A stretch of 64,000 nt of DNA from Ferrimonas aestuarii (lineage in GTDB: Bacteria > Pseudomonadota > Gammaproteobacteria > Enterobacterales > Shewanellaceae), in contig NZ_SWCJ01000014.1 of NCBI RefSeq assembly GCF_005116665.1, positions 1-64,000 of the forward strand, read 5' to 3'. Positions 51,595 to 59,824 of the stretch are shown piece by piece. The notes beneath the pieces are model-generated. The model saw nothing but the letters and a program-made list of their open reading frames with translations, did no database searches and was not told the DNA's origin. A program made the translations under genes and the position numbers. How positions within the stretch are numbered: position 1 is the stretch's first letter; every line of letters starts with the position of its first letter.

Positions 51595-52131
51595 TCAGTT
51601 TTTCACTTTACGGTAATGACTTTTCACCATAGCACCGAGCAGGACTTCACTGCTGACTAACTCAAAGTGTTTGGCGGCATCTAGGTCACCAAAGAGGCGT
51701 GTGCCACCCCCAAGTACAATGGGCAACTGGGTTATGATCATCTCATCGATGGCATCAGCAGCAAGGAATTGCTGAACCACTTGTCCACCGTCGATATACA
51801 AGCGATGAAAATCGCGCTGTTGTAGCTGTGTGGATATCTTTGTTACCGAACCAGCAAGCAGCTCCACCTTGTCAGCCACAGACTCTGGTAACTGGTTAAG
51901 AGTATTACTCAGCACAAACACCGGTTTGGTATAGAGCCATTCGCCACCAAAGCTCATGACGACCTCAAAGGTGGTTCGGCCCATGACAATGGCGTCGATG
52001 CTGTCTTGGAATGCAGCAAAACCTAGATCATCGTTGTCCGGATTTGGGATGCAGTGTAGCCAATCTAGGCCGCCGTTTTGGTCCGCAATCATGCCATCTA
52101 GGCTGGTTCCGATATAGACGATATTAGTCAT
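51595..52131 (-). CDS. RibD C-terminal / dihydrofolate-reductase-like protein
   Basis: A 178-residue NAD(P)H-dependent reductase of the DHFR superfamily. Visible motifs: IGTSLDGMIAD at the start, VMGRTTFEVV (nucleotide-binding loop), LYIDGGQVVQQFL and LPIVLGGGTRLFGDL. The true substrate of this YyaP/YwjB-like branch is unknown. It is divergent from a TetR-type gene with a palindromic operator between them, so it is probably repressed by that regulator. Confidence 0.85.
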   Translation of the reverse strand: MTNIVYIGTSLDGMIADQNGGLDWLHCIPNPDNDDLGFAAFQDSIDAIVMGRTTFEVVMSFGGEWLYTKPVFVLSNTLNQLPESVADKVELLAGSVTKISTQLQQRDFHRLYIDGGQVVQQFLAADAIDEMIITQLPIVLGGGTRLFGDLDAAKHFELVSSEVLLGAMVKSHYRKVKN

Positions 52132-52165
52132 TACGCATACTCTCTTTGAGTTAATTATAAATTTA

Positions 52166-52180
52166 TTCTACAATGTAGAA
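52166..52180. promoter_or_regulatory. TetR-type operator in the divergent region
   Basis: TTCTACA, central A, TGTAGAA: a perfect 15-bp palindrome 35 bp from the reductase start and 25 bp from the TetR start. Its position and symmetry are what a TetR dimer controlling both genes would need. Confidence 0.75.
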
Positions 52181-52204
52181 ATTGAGATTCTAGAGAGAGA
52201 AATT

Positions 52205-52771
52205 ATGACCGTCAAGCCCAAAACTCGAGGTCGCCCAAAAGGTCAGGGCCTGTCTAAGGACCGCATATTGATGGCGGCCACCTCTATGCTTAAACAAGAG
52301 GGGAAGGTGCCAAGTATTCGGAAATTGGCGGCGACGCTGGAGGTGGATGGCATGGCAATCTACCACTACTTCGACAACAAAGCGGCTTTGCTTGAAGGGG
52401 TGACGATATCGGTGATGGAGGAGATCTATCAGCCGGTTGCCTCAGAGAATTGGCAGGAGCAGTTGTTGGCTTTGAGCCACAGTTACCTGACGTTGTTAAA
52501 GGACTATCCCGGCTTATTAACAACCCTGTTGACCATGAGCGACTTTGGCCCTGCGGAGGTGTTCAGCGAGCGGTTTGAGCAGGCTTTGAAGCCCCTTGAT
52601 TTATCATCGCAGCAGCTTGAGCATGCACTCAGCTTCTGGGTCGATTACCTCCATGGCTTTGCTTTAGCACAGGAGTGCAATCAAAGTGGTTTGCCTTTGG
52701 ATGTCGAGATGATTGCCCCATCCTTCAATCTTTTTACTCTGGCGCTTGGTCACCTTGTCGATTCTGACTAG
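52205..52771 (+). CDS. TetR-family transcriptional regulator
   Basis: 188 residues. The helix-turn-helix occupies about 18-62 (RILMAATSMLKQEGKVPSIR, then MAIYHYFDNKAALLEG), preceded by a basic AT-hook-like leader (KPKTRGRPKGQG). The C-terminal ligand domain is variable. It is divergent from the RibD-like reductase gene and presumably represses it and itself through the 52166-52180 palindrome. The stop overlaps the convergent YgjP-like gene by four bases. Confidence 0.87.
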   Translation: MTVKPKTRGRPKGQGLSKDRILMAATSMLKQEGKVPSIRKLAATLEVDGMAIYHYFDNKAALLEGVTISVMEEIYQPVASENWQEQLLALSHSYLTLLKDYPGLLTTLLTMSDFGPAEVFSERFEQALKPLDLSSQQLEHALSFWVDYLHGFALAQECNQSGLPLDVEMIAPSFNLFTLALGHLVDSD

Positions 52772-53274
52772 CGTCCAGACTGTTTATTCCATTCCAACTG
52801 GCACAGTAGCAGTCGCAGATCGAACTCCAACTGATGGTAGTCTGGCTCCATATATTGGCAGAGTTTGTAAAACGCTTTGTCGTGTTGCTTCTCTTTGATG
52901 TGGGCAAGCTCGTGGACCACAATCATACGTAGAAAGGGCTCAGGAAGGTCACGGAACAAGCGGGCGATGCGAATTTCATTTTGTACCTTGAGCTTTTTCC
53001 CTTGCACTCGAGCTCGGTAAGTGTGAGTACCTAAAGCGTGGTTCACGATGTGGATCTTGGGATCAAATACCGCCTTGGCAAGCGGTGCCGATTGCTTTAG
53101 ATAGCGATCTTTTAACGCCTTAGTGTACTGATACAGCGCGTTATCGGTTTTTATCTGATGTGGTTGAGGGTAGCGTTTGGCGATGATCGCTTCGATGCGA
53201 TTGTCGTGAATTAGCGGCTCTACTTTATCAAGCAGAGGCTGGGGATACCCTGTTAGGAAGCGTGTGGCGGTCAT
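52768..53274 (-). CDS. YgjP-like M48-type metallopeptidase (DUF45/WLM)
   Basis: 168 residues. The zinc motif HELAHIKEKQHDKAF gives HExxH plus a third His six residues on. It is preceded by a small beta domain (IHIVNHALGTHTYRARVQGK). This is the YgjP/WLM family, small predicted zinc peptidases found widely in bacteria. It has no signal peptide, so it is cytoplasmic. The substrate is unknown. Confidence 0.82.
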   Translation of the reverse strand: MTATRFLTGYPQPLLDKVEPLIHDNRIEAIIAKRYPQPHQIKTDNALYQYTKALKDRYLKQSAPLAKAVFDPKIHIVNHALGTHTYRARVQGKKLKVQNEIRIARLFRDLPEPFLRMIVVHELAHIKEKQHDKAFYKLCQYMEPDYHQLEFDLRLLLCQLEWNKQSGR

Positions 53275-53284
53275 AATTTATGGA

Positions 53285-53323
53285 GAGTCCGCATCAACAG
53301 GTTGATGCGGACTCAATTTTTTT
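53285..53323. terminator. Strong 14-bp stem-loop downstream of yejM
   Basis: GAGTCCGCATCAAC and GTTGATGCGGACTC pair perfectly around an AG loop. The T-run (TTTTTTT, 53317-53323) is on the plus side, so termination is better for plus-strand transcripts. For yejM it may act as a 3'-end protecting hairpin. Confidence 0.6.
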
Positions 53324-53327
53324 AGGG

Positions 53328-55118
53328 CTATTTGATGAACATGCGGCGGTTCTCTTTCATCAAAGACAACATTGCCGGTGCGTTCAGTTTGGCTTTTCTG
53401 ATTCGGTTATCGTGATGATCATACACACGATAATCGCCGCCCCGACCAATTACGGTGATGGAGTTGTCGGTACGAATAGCAAAGTAACGACGATTCGCCA
53501 TAACCAGATAATCGGAGTGGGAAGGGGCACTGAGCGTGTCCCCAAAACTGTACTGTTCTGGGGAGTTTGTGCATCCCAATACCTGGGTTAACAGTGTTGG
53601 GGCGATGGCATAATGGCTGGTTTGGTAGTTCACCTTACCTTGGGTACCGTTGGGCCAGCGGATCATCAGCGGTACTTGAGTCGTGGCATTAGAGAAATTG
53701 CGGGTCAGGTGATCATTCAGGCTGGTGAACTCCTGACCATGGGTACCAGTAATGATCACCACGGTATCTTTAGGCAGCTGCTCTAGTAGTTTCGCCAACA
53801 GGGTATCCAGGAAGTTCAGCGAGCTGCGATACTGGTTGAACAATACCCCTTGCGCTTCGTTGTATCCCTCGCTGGGCTTCACCGTTGGCAGACCAACAAA
53901 GCCTACCGGTGTGCTGTACACCGACGGTGCGTGATAGTTGATCAAGGTAAAGCTTGGGCCACTGTTCATACTCAGGGCCATTAAGGCTTGTTGGGTGGTG
54001 TTGATATCACGTTCTGCGGCGGTTTCGTAATGGTACTCAGGCAGCTTATTCACTTGTTCTAGAGCGATGGCGTTTTTTAGCCCTTGCTGAGTTTGGGTGA
54101 AGCCGAGCACTTGTAGATTGTAACCGGCCTTTTTAAGTTCCTGAGTTAAAATGGGCGCTTTGCGATCCGCTTCTAAGTAGCTTTCATAGGAGGGCAGCAT
54201 GCCATAGAGCATGGAACGTATCCCTTGATCCGCTTCATTACTGCCACTGAAGTGCTGAGTGAACACTTGAGCCTGCTGTGACCAAGCCATCAGCTTAGGC
54301 ATGGTTTGTTGGTTGATCATGTTTTGGCGCAGGGCTTCAACGGTGACCATCACAATGCTAGGCGTTTCCTCGACGCTGCATTGCATCGGCTCAACCGGGT
54401 AGTTCAACTGGTCGGTTGGCTTGGCAGTTTGGACTCGTTCAATGTAGGTATCTTCGTCAACAATTCCCTGCTTGGCCATAAAGTTTCTGGCGGTTGCGGG
54501 GTAGTGCAGAGGCAGCATCTTGTCCTGCTTTAGGATTGGCTGATAGATATTGGCATCGGCCCAGATGTGCAGCAGGTGGCTACCAAGGAACAATGCAACC
54601 ATCACCGTGGTTACCTTGCCGCCAAGGTTTTTCCGAGACAGGCGCTCGATGCGTCGCCACAGGCCATTTGCTAAGGTGAGCTGCAGTGCCAACATGGCCG
54701 CAGGCAAAATAAGCAACCAAGCGTTGCTGATCAGTTGCGGGAGATCCGCGAATGACAGATCGAACACAAAGGGGTTGAGGTGAAGTCGATAGTGATCGAA
54801 CACCAAGATGTCATACACCAACACCGTGTGGGCAATGGTGGCCAACACCGCCGCTAAGCCTCTTAATATCTTGGAGTAGGGCAGAAGCAGGGTGATGGGA
54901 AACAGCAGCAGCAGATAACCGAGGAAGCTGACAAAGGCAAAATGCCCTACCAGAGTAATGACGGCATAGCCTTGAGCAAGAAGGGTTTCCGGCCAACCCA
55001 GTAGCTTTACGTAACGGATGGCAATAAGGGTGGCGATGATGCCATTAAAGAAGGCAAACCAGTGTCCCCAAGTGACCAATCGGGAAACTTTGTCTCGCTG
55101 CAGTTCAGATGCGTACAT
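53328..55118 (-). CDS. yejM: Inner-membrane sulfatase-like protein YejM (PbgA/LapC)
   Basis: 596 residues. Five membrane helices (about 14-190; DUF3413) are followed by a periplasmic alkaline-phosphatase-fold domain that begins at PSIVMVTVEALRQNMI and contains DTVVIITGTHGQEF. YejM/LapC senses periplasmic LPS and signals through LapB to control LpxC turnover. The sulfatase metal site is largely lost in this family. It is encoded directly after yejL, as in Escherichia coli, which confirms the identity. Confidence 0.9.
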   Translation of the reverse strand: MYASELQRDKVSRLVTWGHWFAFFNGIIATLIAIRYVKLLGWPETLLAQGYAVITLVGHFAFVSFLGYLLLLFPITLLLPYSKILRGLAAVLATIAHTVLVYDILVFDHYRLHLNPFVFDLSFADLPQLISNAWLLILPAAMLALQLTLANGLWRRIERLSRKNLGGKVTTVMVALFLGSHLLHIWADANIYQPILKQDKMLPLHYPATARNFMAKQGIVDEDTYIERVQTAKPTDQLNYPVEPMQCSVEETPSIVMVTVEALRQNMINQQTMPKLMAWSQQAQVFTQHFSGSNEADQGIRSMLYGMLPSYESYLEADRKAPILTQELKKAGYNLQVLGFTQTQQGLKNAIALEQVNKLPEYHYETAAERDINTTQQALMALSMNSGPSFTLINYHAPSVYSTPVGFVGLPTVKPSEGYNEAQGVLFNQYRSSLNFLDTLLAKLLEQLPKDTVVIITGTHGQEFTSLNDHLTRNFSNATTQVPLMIRWPNGTQGKVNYQTSHYAIAPTLLTQVLGCTNSPEQYSFGDTLSAPSHSDYLVMANRRYFAIRTDNSITVIGRGGDYRVYDHHDNRIRKAKLNAPAMLSLMKENRRMFIK

Positions 55119-55306
55119 GAATTCAGTTTTCTGCCAGAGTTATGGAGTTTATCCTAAGCGGAAAACCGCTTAAATTCCAGTTAGCTAGCTTAATGTGGGG
55201 TGAGCTTTACATTCAGAGAGAGCTAGCAGGGTTCCCAGATCCTTAGGAACCCAAAGTGCGCTGCATCAAAAACACTGGCGCGGATAACGCGTCAGTGCCT
55301 TAGGCA

Positions 55307-55534
55307 TTAGGCGTCAGCGCGGGTGTCGATAGACGCCAGCAGGGCCTGACCGAACTGTTCGGCCAAACGTTTACGGGAGCCAGGGGCAACGTTGCGGTTG
55401 ATGATATCGGTGGCGCAGTTACCTAAAACCATTAGGGCGAGATCGGTTGGGGTCTCATTTTTCTCAAGGACCAAGATCAATTGGTTCAGCAAGGTTTCTA
55501 CTTCATCATTGCTGTATTTAGACAGAATCGCCAT
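55307..55534 (-). CDS. yejL: YejL, DUF1414 protein
   Basis: 75 residues, soluble and helical. It begins MAILSKYSNDEVETLLNQLI and includes LVLEKNETPTDLALMVLGN, the standard YejL pattern and length. Function unknown. It precedes yejM and is divergent from yejK, the gene order conserved in many gammaproteobacteria. Confidence 0.93.
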   Translation of the reverse strand: MAILSKYSNDEVETLLNQLILVLEKNETPTDLALMVLGNCATDIINRNVAPGSRKRLAEQFGQALLASIDTRADA

Positions 55535-55554
55535 TCGATTTCCTGTGAGGTTAA

Positions 55555-55584
55555 CTTAGTAATAGAATCAAGGCGCAGTATAAT
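55555..55584 (+). promoter_or_regulatory. Likely sigma-70 promoter of yejK
   Basis: The -10 box TATAAT is at 55579-55584. The best upstream partner is TTAGTA at 17-bp spacing, a weak -35. The transcript would start about 30 bp before the yejK ATG. Confidence 0.45.
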
Positions 55585-55622
55585 AGCCCAATTCAAAGCT
55601 AACCACTAACCCTAGGAACACG

Positions 55623-56645
55623 ATGTTAAAAATCGATCAGGCCATCCTGCATGGCGTTCAGCGAAATCCTGAGGGGCAACTGACCTGTAAGTTGCGTCCG
55701 CAGCCATTAAATCACACTGAAGCGCTGGACGAGTTGCTCGGCGAACTTCATCGCTTATACACCGCTAAAGCGGGTAAAGGCTTTGGCCACTTTGGGGTGC
55801 CCGAGGGCGATGGTGAACCAAATGACGCCTTTAAAGAGGCGCTGCTTGAGTGGCGCAGCGGTAACCTGGGTTTTGTTGAGTTAAGCGGGAAAGCCGGTCA
55901 GTTGCTTGAAACTGAACTGAGCAAATACGATTTTGCCACCGGCGGTTATCTGCTGATGGCGGCGTACAACCATATGGCTTGTGACTACCTGTTTGTGGCA
56001 TTGATGTCTCCAAAACCGAGTGTGTCGGTTTCCCAAGAGATGGAAGTGATGGGATCGGAGCACCTAGACCTGTCTAACTTGCAACTGGCGGCGCGCATTG
56101 ACCTTACTGAGATGCAGGCGGATCCCACGTCGAAGAAGTACATCTCCTTTGTAAAGGGTCGCGCGGGTCGCAAGGTGGCTGATTTCTTCCTTGATTTCAT
56201 GGGCTGCATCGAAGGCGTTAATGCCAAAGTTCAAAACAAAGAGCTGGTTCAGGCGTTAGAAGACTACGTAGCAACGACGGATCTGGATAAGGGCGAGCAG
56301 CAGGGGTGTCGCGATGCGGTATTTGATTACTGCAAGACTCAGATCGATTCTGGCGGTGAGGTGATGCTAAAAGACATTGCTGATGAGTTTGCCGACCGCG
56401 GTGCGGAGGACTTCTATCAATTCACCTCTGCCGGTGAGTATGATCTGGAAGAGTCCTTCCCCGGTGATTCCAGCACCTTGCGCCAACTGAAAAAGTTTTC
56501 TGGTACCGGCGGTGGCGTTTCCATTAGCTTTGATGCTCAGCATCTTGGCGAGCGCGTGGTGTGGAATCCAGCAAATGACACCTTAACGATTCAAGGTGTG
56601 CCGCCAAATCTGCTGGATCAATTGCAAAGACGCACCAAAGCGTGA
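55623..56645 (+). CDS. yejK: Nucleoid-associated protein YejK (NdpA)
   Basis: 340 residues, the typical length. Family phrases include [14 protein letters not shown] near the start, [49 protein letters not shown] and the C-terminal [18 protein letters not shown]. YejK binds DNA and is found in nucleoid preparations; homologues are reported to interact with topoisomerases. Divergent from yejLM. A strong terminator follows. Confidence 0.95.
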   Translation: MLKIDQAILHGVQRNPEGQLTCKLRPQPLNHTEALDELLGELHRLYTAKAGKGFGHFGVPEGDGEPNDAFKEALLEWRSGNLGFVELSGKAGQLLETELSKYDFATGGYLLMAAYNHMACDYLFVALMSPKPSVSVSQEMEVMGSEHLDLSNLQLAARIDLTEMQADPTSKKYISFVKGRAGRKVADFFLDFMGCIEGVNAKVQNKELVQALEDYVATTDLDKGEQQGCRDAVFDYCKTQIDSGGEVMLKDIADEFADRGAEDFYQFTSAGEYDLEESFPGDSSTLRQLKKFSGTGGGVSISFDAQHLGERVVWNPANDTLTIQGVPPNLLDQLQRRTKA

Positions 56646-56663
56646 TAAAAATCACATTTGTGA

Positions 56664-56696
56664 GGGCCTGATGGCAAACATCAGGCCCTTTTTTTT
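56664..56696 (+). terminator. Terminator of yejK
   Basis: GGGCCTGATG (56664-56673) pairs with CATCAGGCCC (56679-56688), followed by eight T. Confidence 0.93.
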
Positions 56697-57090
56697 GAAT
56701 TTGATTTGCAGTAACAACCAGACTGGCACTCTGATCACTATCACTTGTGGCCCTTAACGATCTTTGGCGGTTCTTACGTTGTTGCGAGGTGGGTTGTTGG
56801 CGCTAATGTCAGCAGCACCTCTTGCTTCAATTGAGTCGGCTGGTTGGTTTTAACGGCGCGATCATTGGCTTGCCAGTTGGGCATAATCTAGGCCAACGGG
56901 GCTAGGCAAAATGCTATCTCGATGTACAAAAATGTAAAAATAGCGTTTTCGAGTGGTTTTTTATGCATGCTTAGTGAATTTGTAATTTACATTGCCCTTT
57001 CTCTAAGATAGTCTGCGCAGCAAATCGAATATTGTGAATAACTATTCGGAATCCGGCGGATTTCGAATATGAATACCTAAGGTGCGGGTT
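56697..57090. other. Intergenic leader of the YjiH-family permease gene
   Basis: About 390 bp with no supported gene. A possible promoter is TTGTAA near 56980 with TAAGAT 18 bp downstream. An AT-rich stretch lies at 56925-57000. No riboswitch fold was recognised by eye. Confidence 0.4.
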
Positions 57091-58461
57091 ATGCAAAAGC
57101 AAACACCACAACTGTCTGAGTTGAAAAGCAGCCGTAATATGCTGCTGTTCGTCCTGCCTTCTCTGTTGGGCATTTTCCTGTTTATGACGCCAATGATGTT
57201 TGAGGGTGGCTTGACCATTCCCATTGCTGTCTTAAAGGATGCCCTGTTATCCGCATTGGGTGGCAGTGCGGGCACCGTTGTGGCTGCGGTTTTGATCGTC
57301 TCTGCGATTTTCACCATCGTGGCAAGCGTGTTTAAGCCGAAGGCGTTGCTGAGTAATGAGATGTTTAACGATATCTTCAATATTTCCGCAGGCTGGGCCG
57401 CGACCCGTGTAATTGGAGCGGCATTCGTTGCTATGGTGGTTGCTGGCGTTGGCCCAGAGGCGGTAATCAGTGACAATACCGGCAGTTTTGTGTTCGCCGA
57501 GCTGATGCCTTCTTTGCTGGCGGTGTTCATTTTCGCTGGCTTATTGTTGCCGCTGCTGACTCACTTTGGTTTGCTTGAGATGATTGGCAGCTTGCTAACC
57601 CGCGTAATGCGCCCACTGTTTAACCTTCCTGGCCGCTCCGCTATCGATTGTATGGCGTCTTGGCTAGGTGATGGCAGTGTTGGTATTTTGATGTCCAGCA
57701 AGCAATACGAAGAGAAGCGTTACACTCAGCGTGAAGCCGCGGTAATTGGCACCACGTTCTCTGCGGTTTCCATCAGCTTTTCATTGGTGGTGATTGCCCA
57801 AGTTAAACTGGAACATCTGTTTATCCCGTTTTACGCTACCGTATGTTTGGCTGGTGTTATTGTGGCGATCATCGTGCCGCGCCTTCCGCCTCTGTCTAAC
57901 AAGAAAGACCTGCTTATTGATGGCAGCAAGCGTCTGGTCGACACCGAAGTGGTGCCAGAAGGTCAATCGGTTCTCTCTTACGGTCTGCAAAATGCGTTGA
58001 CCGTCACTAGCAAAATTGACAGCGTTGCTTCCGTGGCTAAAGTGAGCGTTAAGAACGCATTGGACATGGTGTTTGGCGTACTGCCTGTGGTCATGGCGGT
58101 CGGTACCATTGGCTTGATTGTGTCTGAATACACGCCAATTTTCACTTGGTTGGGAATGCCATTCGTTCCTTTCCTTGAGCTGCTTCAGGTTCCACTGGCG
58201 CAGCCAGCATCAGAAACCATGGTAGTGGGCTTTGTGGATATGTTTATCCCATCAATTATCGCTGCCAGTTTCGACAGTGAGATGACCCGCTTTGTGGTCG
58301 CGGCACTGTCTGTAACTCAGCTTATCTTCTTGTCTGAAGTGGGTGCGCTGTTGTTGGGTAGTAAGATTCCGGTAAATTTGCTAGAGATGTTCATTATCTT
58401 CCTGCTTCGTACCGTAATCTCTCTGCCAGTGATTGCGGGCATGGCTCACCTGATTTTTTAA
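57091..58461 (+). CDS. YjiH-family permease with nucleoside-recognition (Gate) domains
   Basis: 456 residues with about 10-11 membrane helices. Two Gate regions are visible: FAGLLLPLLTHFGLLEMIG...RPLFNLPGRSAIDCMASWLGDGS (pattern only) and the later FVDMFIPSIIAAS block. The family is related to nucleoside transporters and spore-maturation proteins. Substrate unknown. ATG at 57091 is preferred over GTG at 57082 because TAAGGTG lies at ribosome-site distance. A single-gene unit with its own terminator. Confidence 0.85.
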   Translation: MQKQTPQLSELKSSRNMLLFVLPSLLGIFLFMTPMMFEGGLTIPIAVLKDALLSALGGSAGTVVAAVLIVSAIFTIVASVFKPKALLSNEMFNDIFNISAGWAATRVIGAAFVAMVVAGVGPEAVISDNTGSFVFAELMPSLLAVFIFAGLLLPLLTHFGLLEMIGSLLTRVMRPLFNLPGRSAIDCMASWLGDGSVGILMSSKQYEEKRYTQREAAVIGTTFSAVSISFSLVVIAQVKLEHLFIPFYATVCLAGVIVAIIVPRLPPLSNKKDLLIDGSKRLVDTEVVPEGQSVLSYGLQNALTVTSKIDSVASVAKVSVKNALDMVFGVLPVVMAVGTIGLIVSEYTPIFTWLGMPFVPFLELLQVPLAQPASETMVVGFVDMFIPSIIAASFDSEMTRFVVAALSVTQLIFLSEVGALLLGSKIPVNLLEMFIIFLLRTVISLPVIAGMAHLIF

Positions 58462-58482
58462 ATCAGTATTTTGAAAAATATA

Positions 58483-58511
58483 GAAAAAGCCAGCTAGCTG
58501 CTGGCTTTTTC
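58483..58511 (+). terminator. Terminator of the YjiH-family gene
   Basis: GAAAAAGCCAGC pairs with GCTGGCTTTTTC around a 5-base loop, ending in a T-run. Confidence 0.88.
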
Positions 58512-58575
58512 GTATCTGGACTATGTGGTTAACCATACCTAGAATGGCGTATAAATTGATTGCGGTGAGTAAATT

Positions 58576-59280
58576 ATGTCTACCAAAAATACGGTAATTC
58601 TTGGAATCAGTATCTTGTTGGCGTTTATTGGTGCCAGTGCCATTGTAACCAACGGCATGCTGGCGTTTAAATCGATGGAACGAACCGTGGTGGTTAAGGG
58701 GCTGGCTGAGCGCGAAGTGGACGCGACCACGGCCATTTGGCCGATTCGAATGACTAGTGCTGGCAATGACTTAGAGGGCATTTATCAGTCTTTGGAGGGG
58801 CAGTCTCAAAAGGTTCGAGCCTACCTCCTTAATCTTGGTTTTCCCGAGTCAGAAATTACCCTGAGTACGCCTCAGATCGTCGACAAGTTAGCGCAGTCAT
58901 ATGGAGAAAATTCGCCTCTTCGTTACAGTGGCAGCGTAACTCTGACGCTTTATACGAGTAAAGTTCAAACTGTGATTTCGGCACGGCAGCAGTTATTGCA
59001 GTTAGCTAAGCAGGGGGTTAATCTGGCTTCCGAAGATTATAACGCGCGAACGGAATTTCTATTCACTGGGTTAAACGAGCTGAAGCCTGAAATGATTGAG
59101 CAAGCGACCCGTAATGGTCGAGAAGTAGCTCAACGTTTTGCTCAAGATTCCGACAGTGTATTAGGAAAAATTCGCCGCGCTCAGCAAGGGGTGTTTTCGA
59201 TCCGCGACCGCGATTCGACGACGCCTCACATTAAAAAAGTAAGAGTGGTTTCAACCATCGAGTACTACTTAACTGATTAA
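58576..59280 (+). CDS. SIMPL-domain protein (DUF541)
   Basis: 234 residues. An uncleaved N-terminal membrane anchor or signal (ILGISILLAFIGASAIVTNG) is followed by the SIMPL domain: VVKGLAEREVDATTAIWPI, then SEITLSTPQIVD and YNARTEFLFTGLNELKPEM. DUF541 proteins are periplasmic or membrane-bound, form ring-like oligomers in some species and have been linked to oxidative stress. It is followed 10 bp later by a lipoprotein gene, probably in the same transcript. Confidence 0.85.
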   Translation: MSTKNTVILGISILLAFIGASAIVTNGMLAFKSMERTVVVKGLAEREVDATTAIWPIRMTSAGNDLEGIYQSLEGQSQKVRAYLLNLGFPESEITLSTPQIVDKLAQSYGENSPLRYSGSVTLTLYTSKVQTVISARQQLLQLAKQGVNLASEDYNARTEFLFTGLNELKPEMIEQATRNGREVAQRFAQDSDSVLGKIRRAQQGVFSIRDRDSTTPHIKKVRVVSTIEYYLTD

Positions 59281-59290
59281 GGAGCGGCAA

Positions 59291-59770
59291 ATGCGCATAC
59301 TGGTAGCCTTAGCCCTTTTAACGGCCCTAGCTGGCTGTGCAAGCAATGATTCTGTCCAAGAACCTCGCACACTTTTGGCTAACGAATTAGTGGCTAATGT
59401 CACCGCCGATGATTTTGAGATCTGCTTTAAGGTTCCTGTCGGTGAGTATCTGGCGGGTCCGGTGATGGGCAAAGCCACAGTCATGAATATTCAGGGTAAA
59501 CACTACCAGCTCGATCTGCCCATGGAGTTTGTCTCTAAAGAGTATCTTCCTGCAATTAAAAGCATTTTGATGCTGAAGCACCCTGAATATAAATACCATT
59601 ATCGTTTAAGCCCAGAGGGCAAACAGATCTGGAACTCGTTGCGCCAACGGGTTGATAATGGCGAGCTGGTTGAGCTTGAGACCTACCCGAAAACAGGGTT
59701 TTGGCATCATACCTATCAAGGCCCGTCGCTGGATTACGCTGAACACGGCGAGCAGGGCGGTTCGTTATAA
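59291..59770 (+). CDS. Small lipoprotein of unknown function
   Basis: 159 residues. Signal peptide with lipobox LALAGC at residues 11-16 (MRILVALALLTALAGCASND), then an acidic linker and a mixed domain with ADDFEICFKVPVGEYLAGP. Start ATG has AAGGAG eight bases upstream and lies 10 bp after the SIMPL gene. The residue after the lipid Cys is Ala, so outer-membrane sorting is expected. No family recognised. Confidence 0.75.
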   Translation: MRILVALALLTALAGCASNDSVQEPRTLLANELVANVTADDFEICFKVPVGEYLAGPVMGKATVMNIQGKHYQLDLPMEFVSKEYLPAIKSILMLKHPEYKYHYRLSPEGKQIWNSLRQRVDNGELVELETYPKTGFWHHTYQGPSLDYAEHGEQGGSL

Positions 59771-59783
59771 AACGCAACCCATT

Positions 59784-59813
59784 AAAAAGGCCACCTCAAG
59801 GGTGGCCTTTTTT
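59784..59813. terminator. Bidirectional terminator between convergent genes
   Basis: AAAAAGGCCACC pairs with GGTGGCCTTTTT around a 5-base loop. It serves the lipoprotein gene and, from the other side, the dihydroorotase gene. Confidence 0.92.
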
Positions 59814-59824
59814 GCATCTAAATA

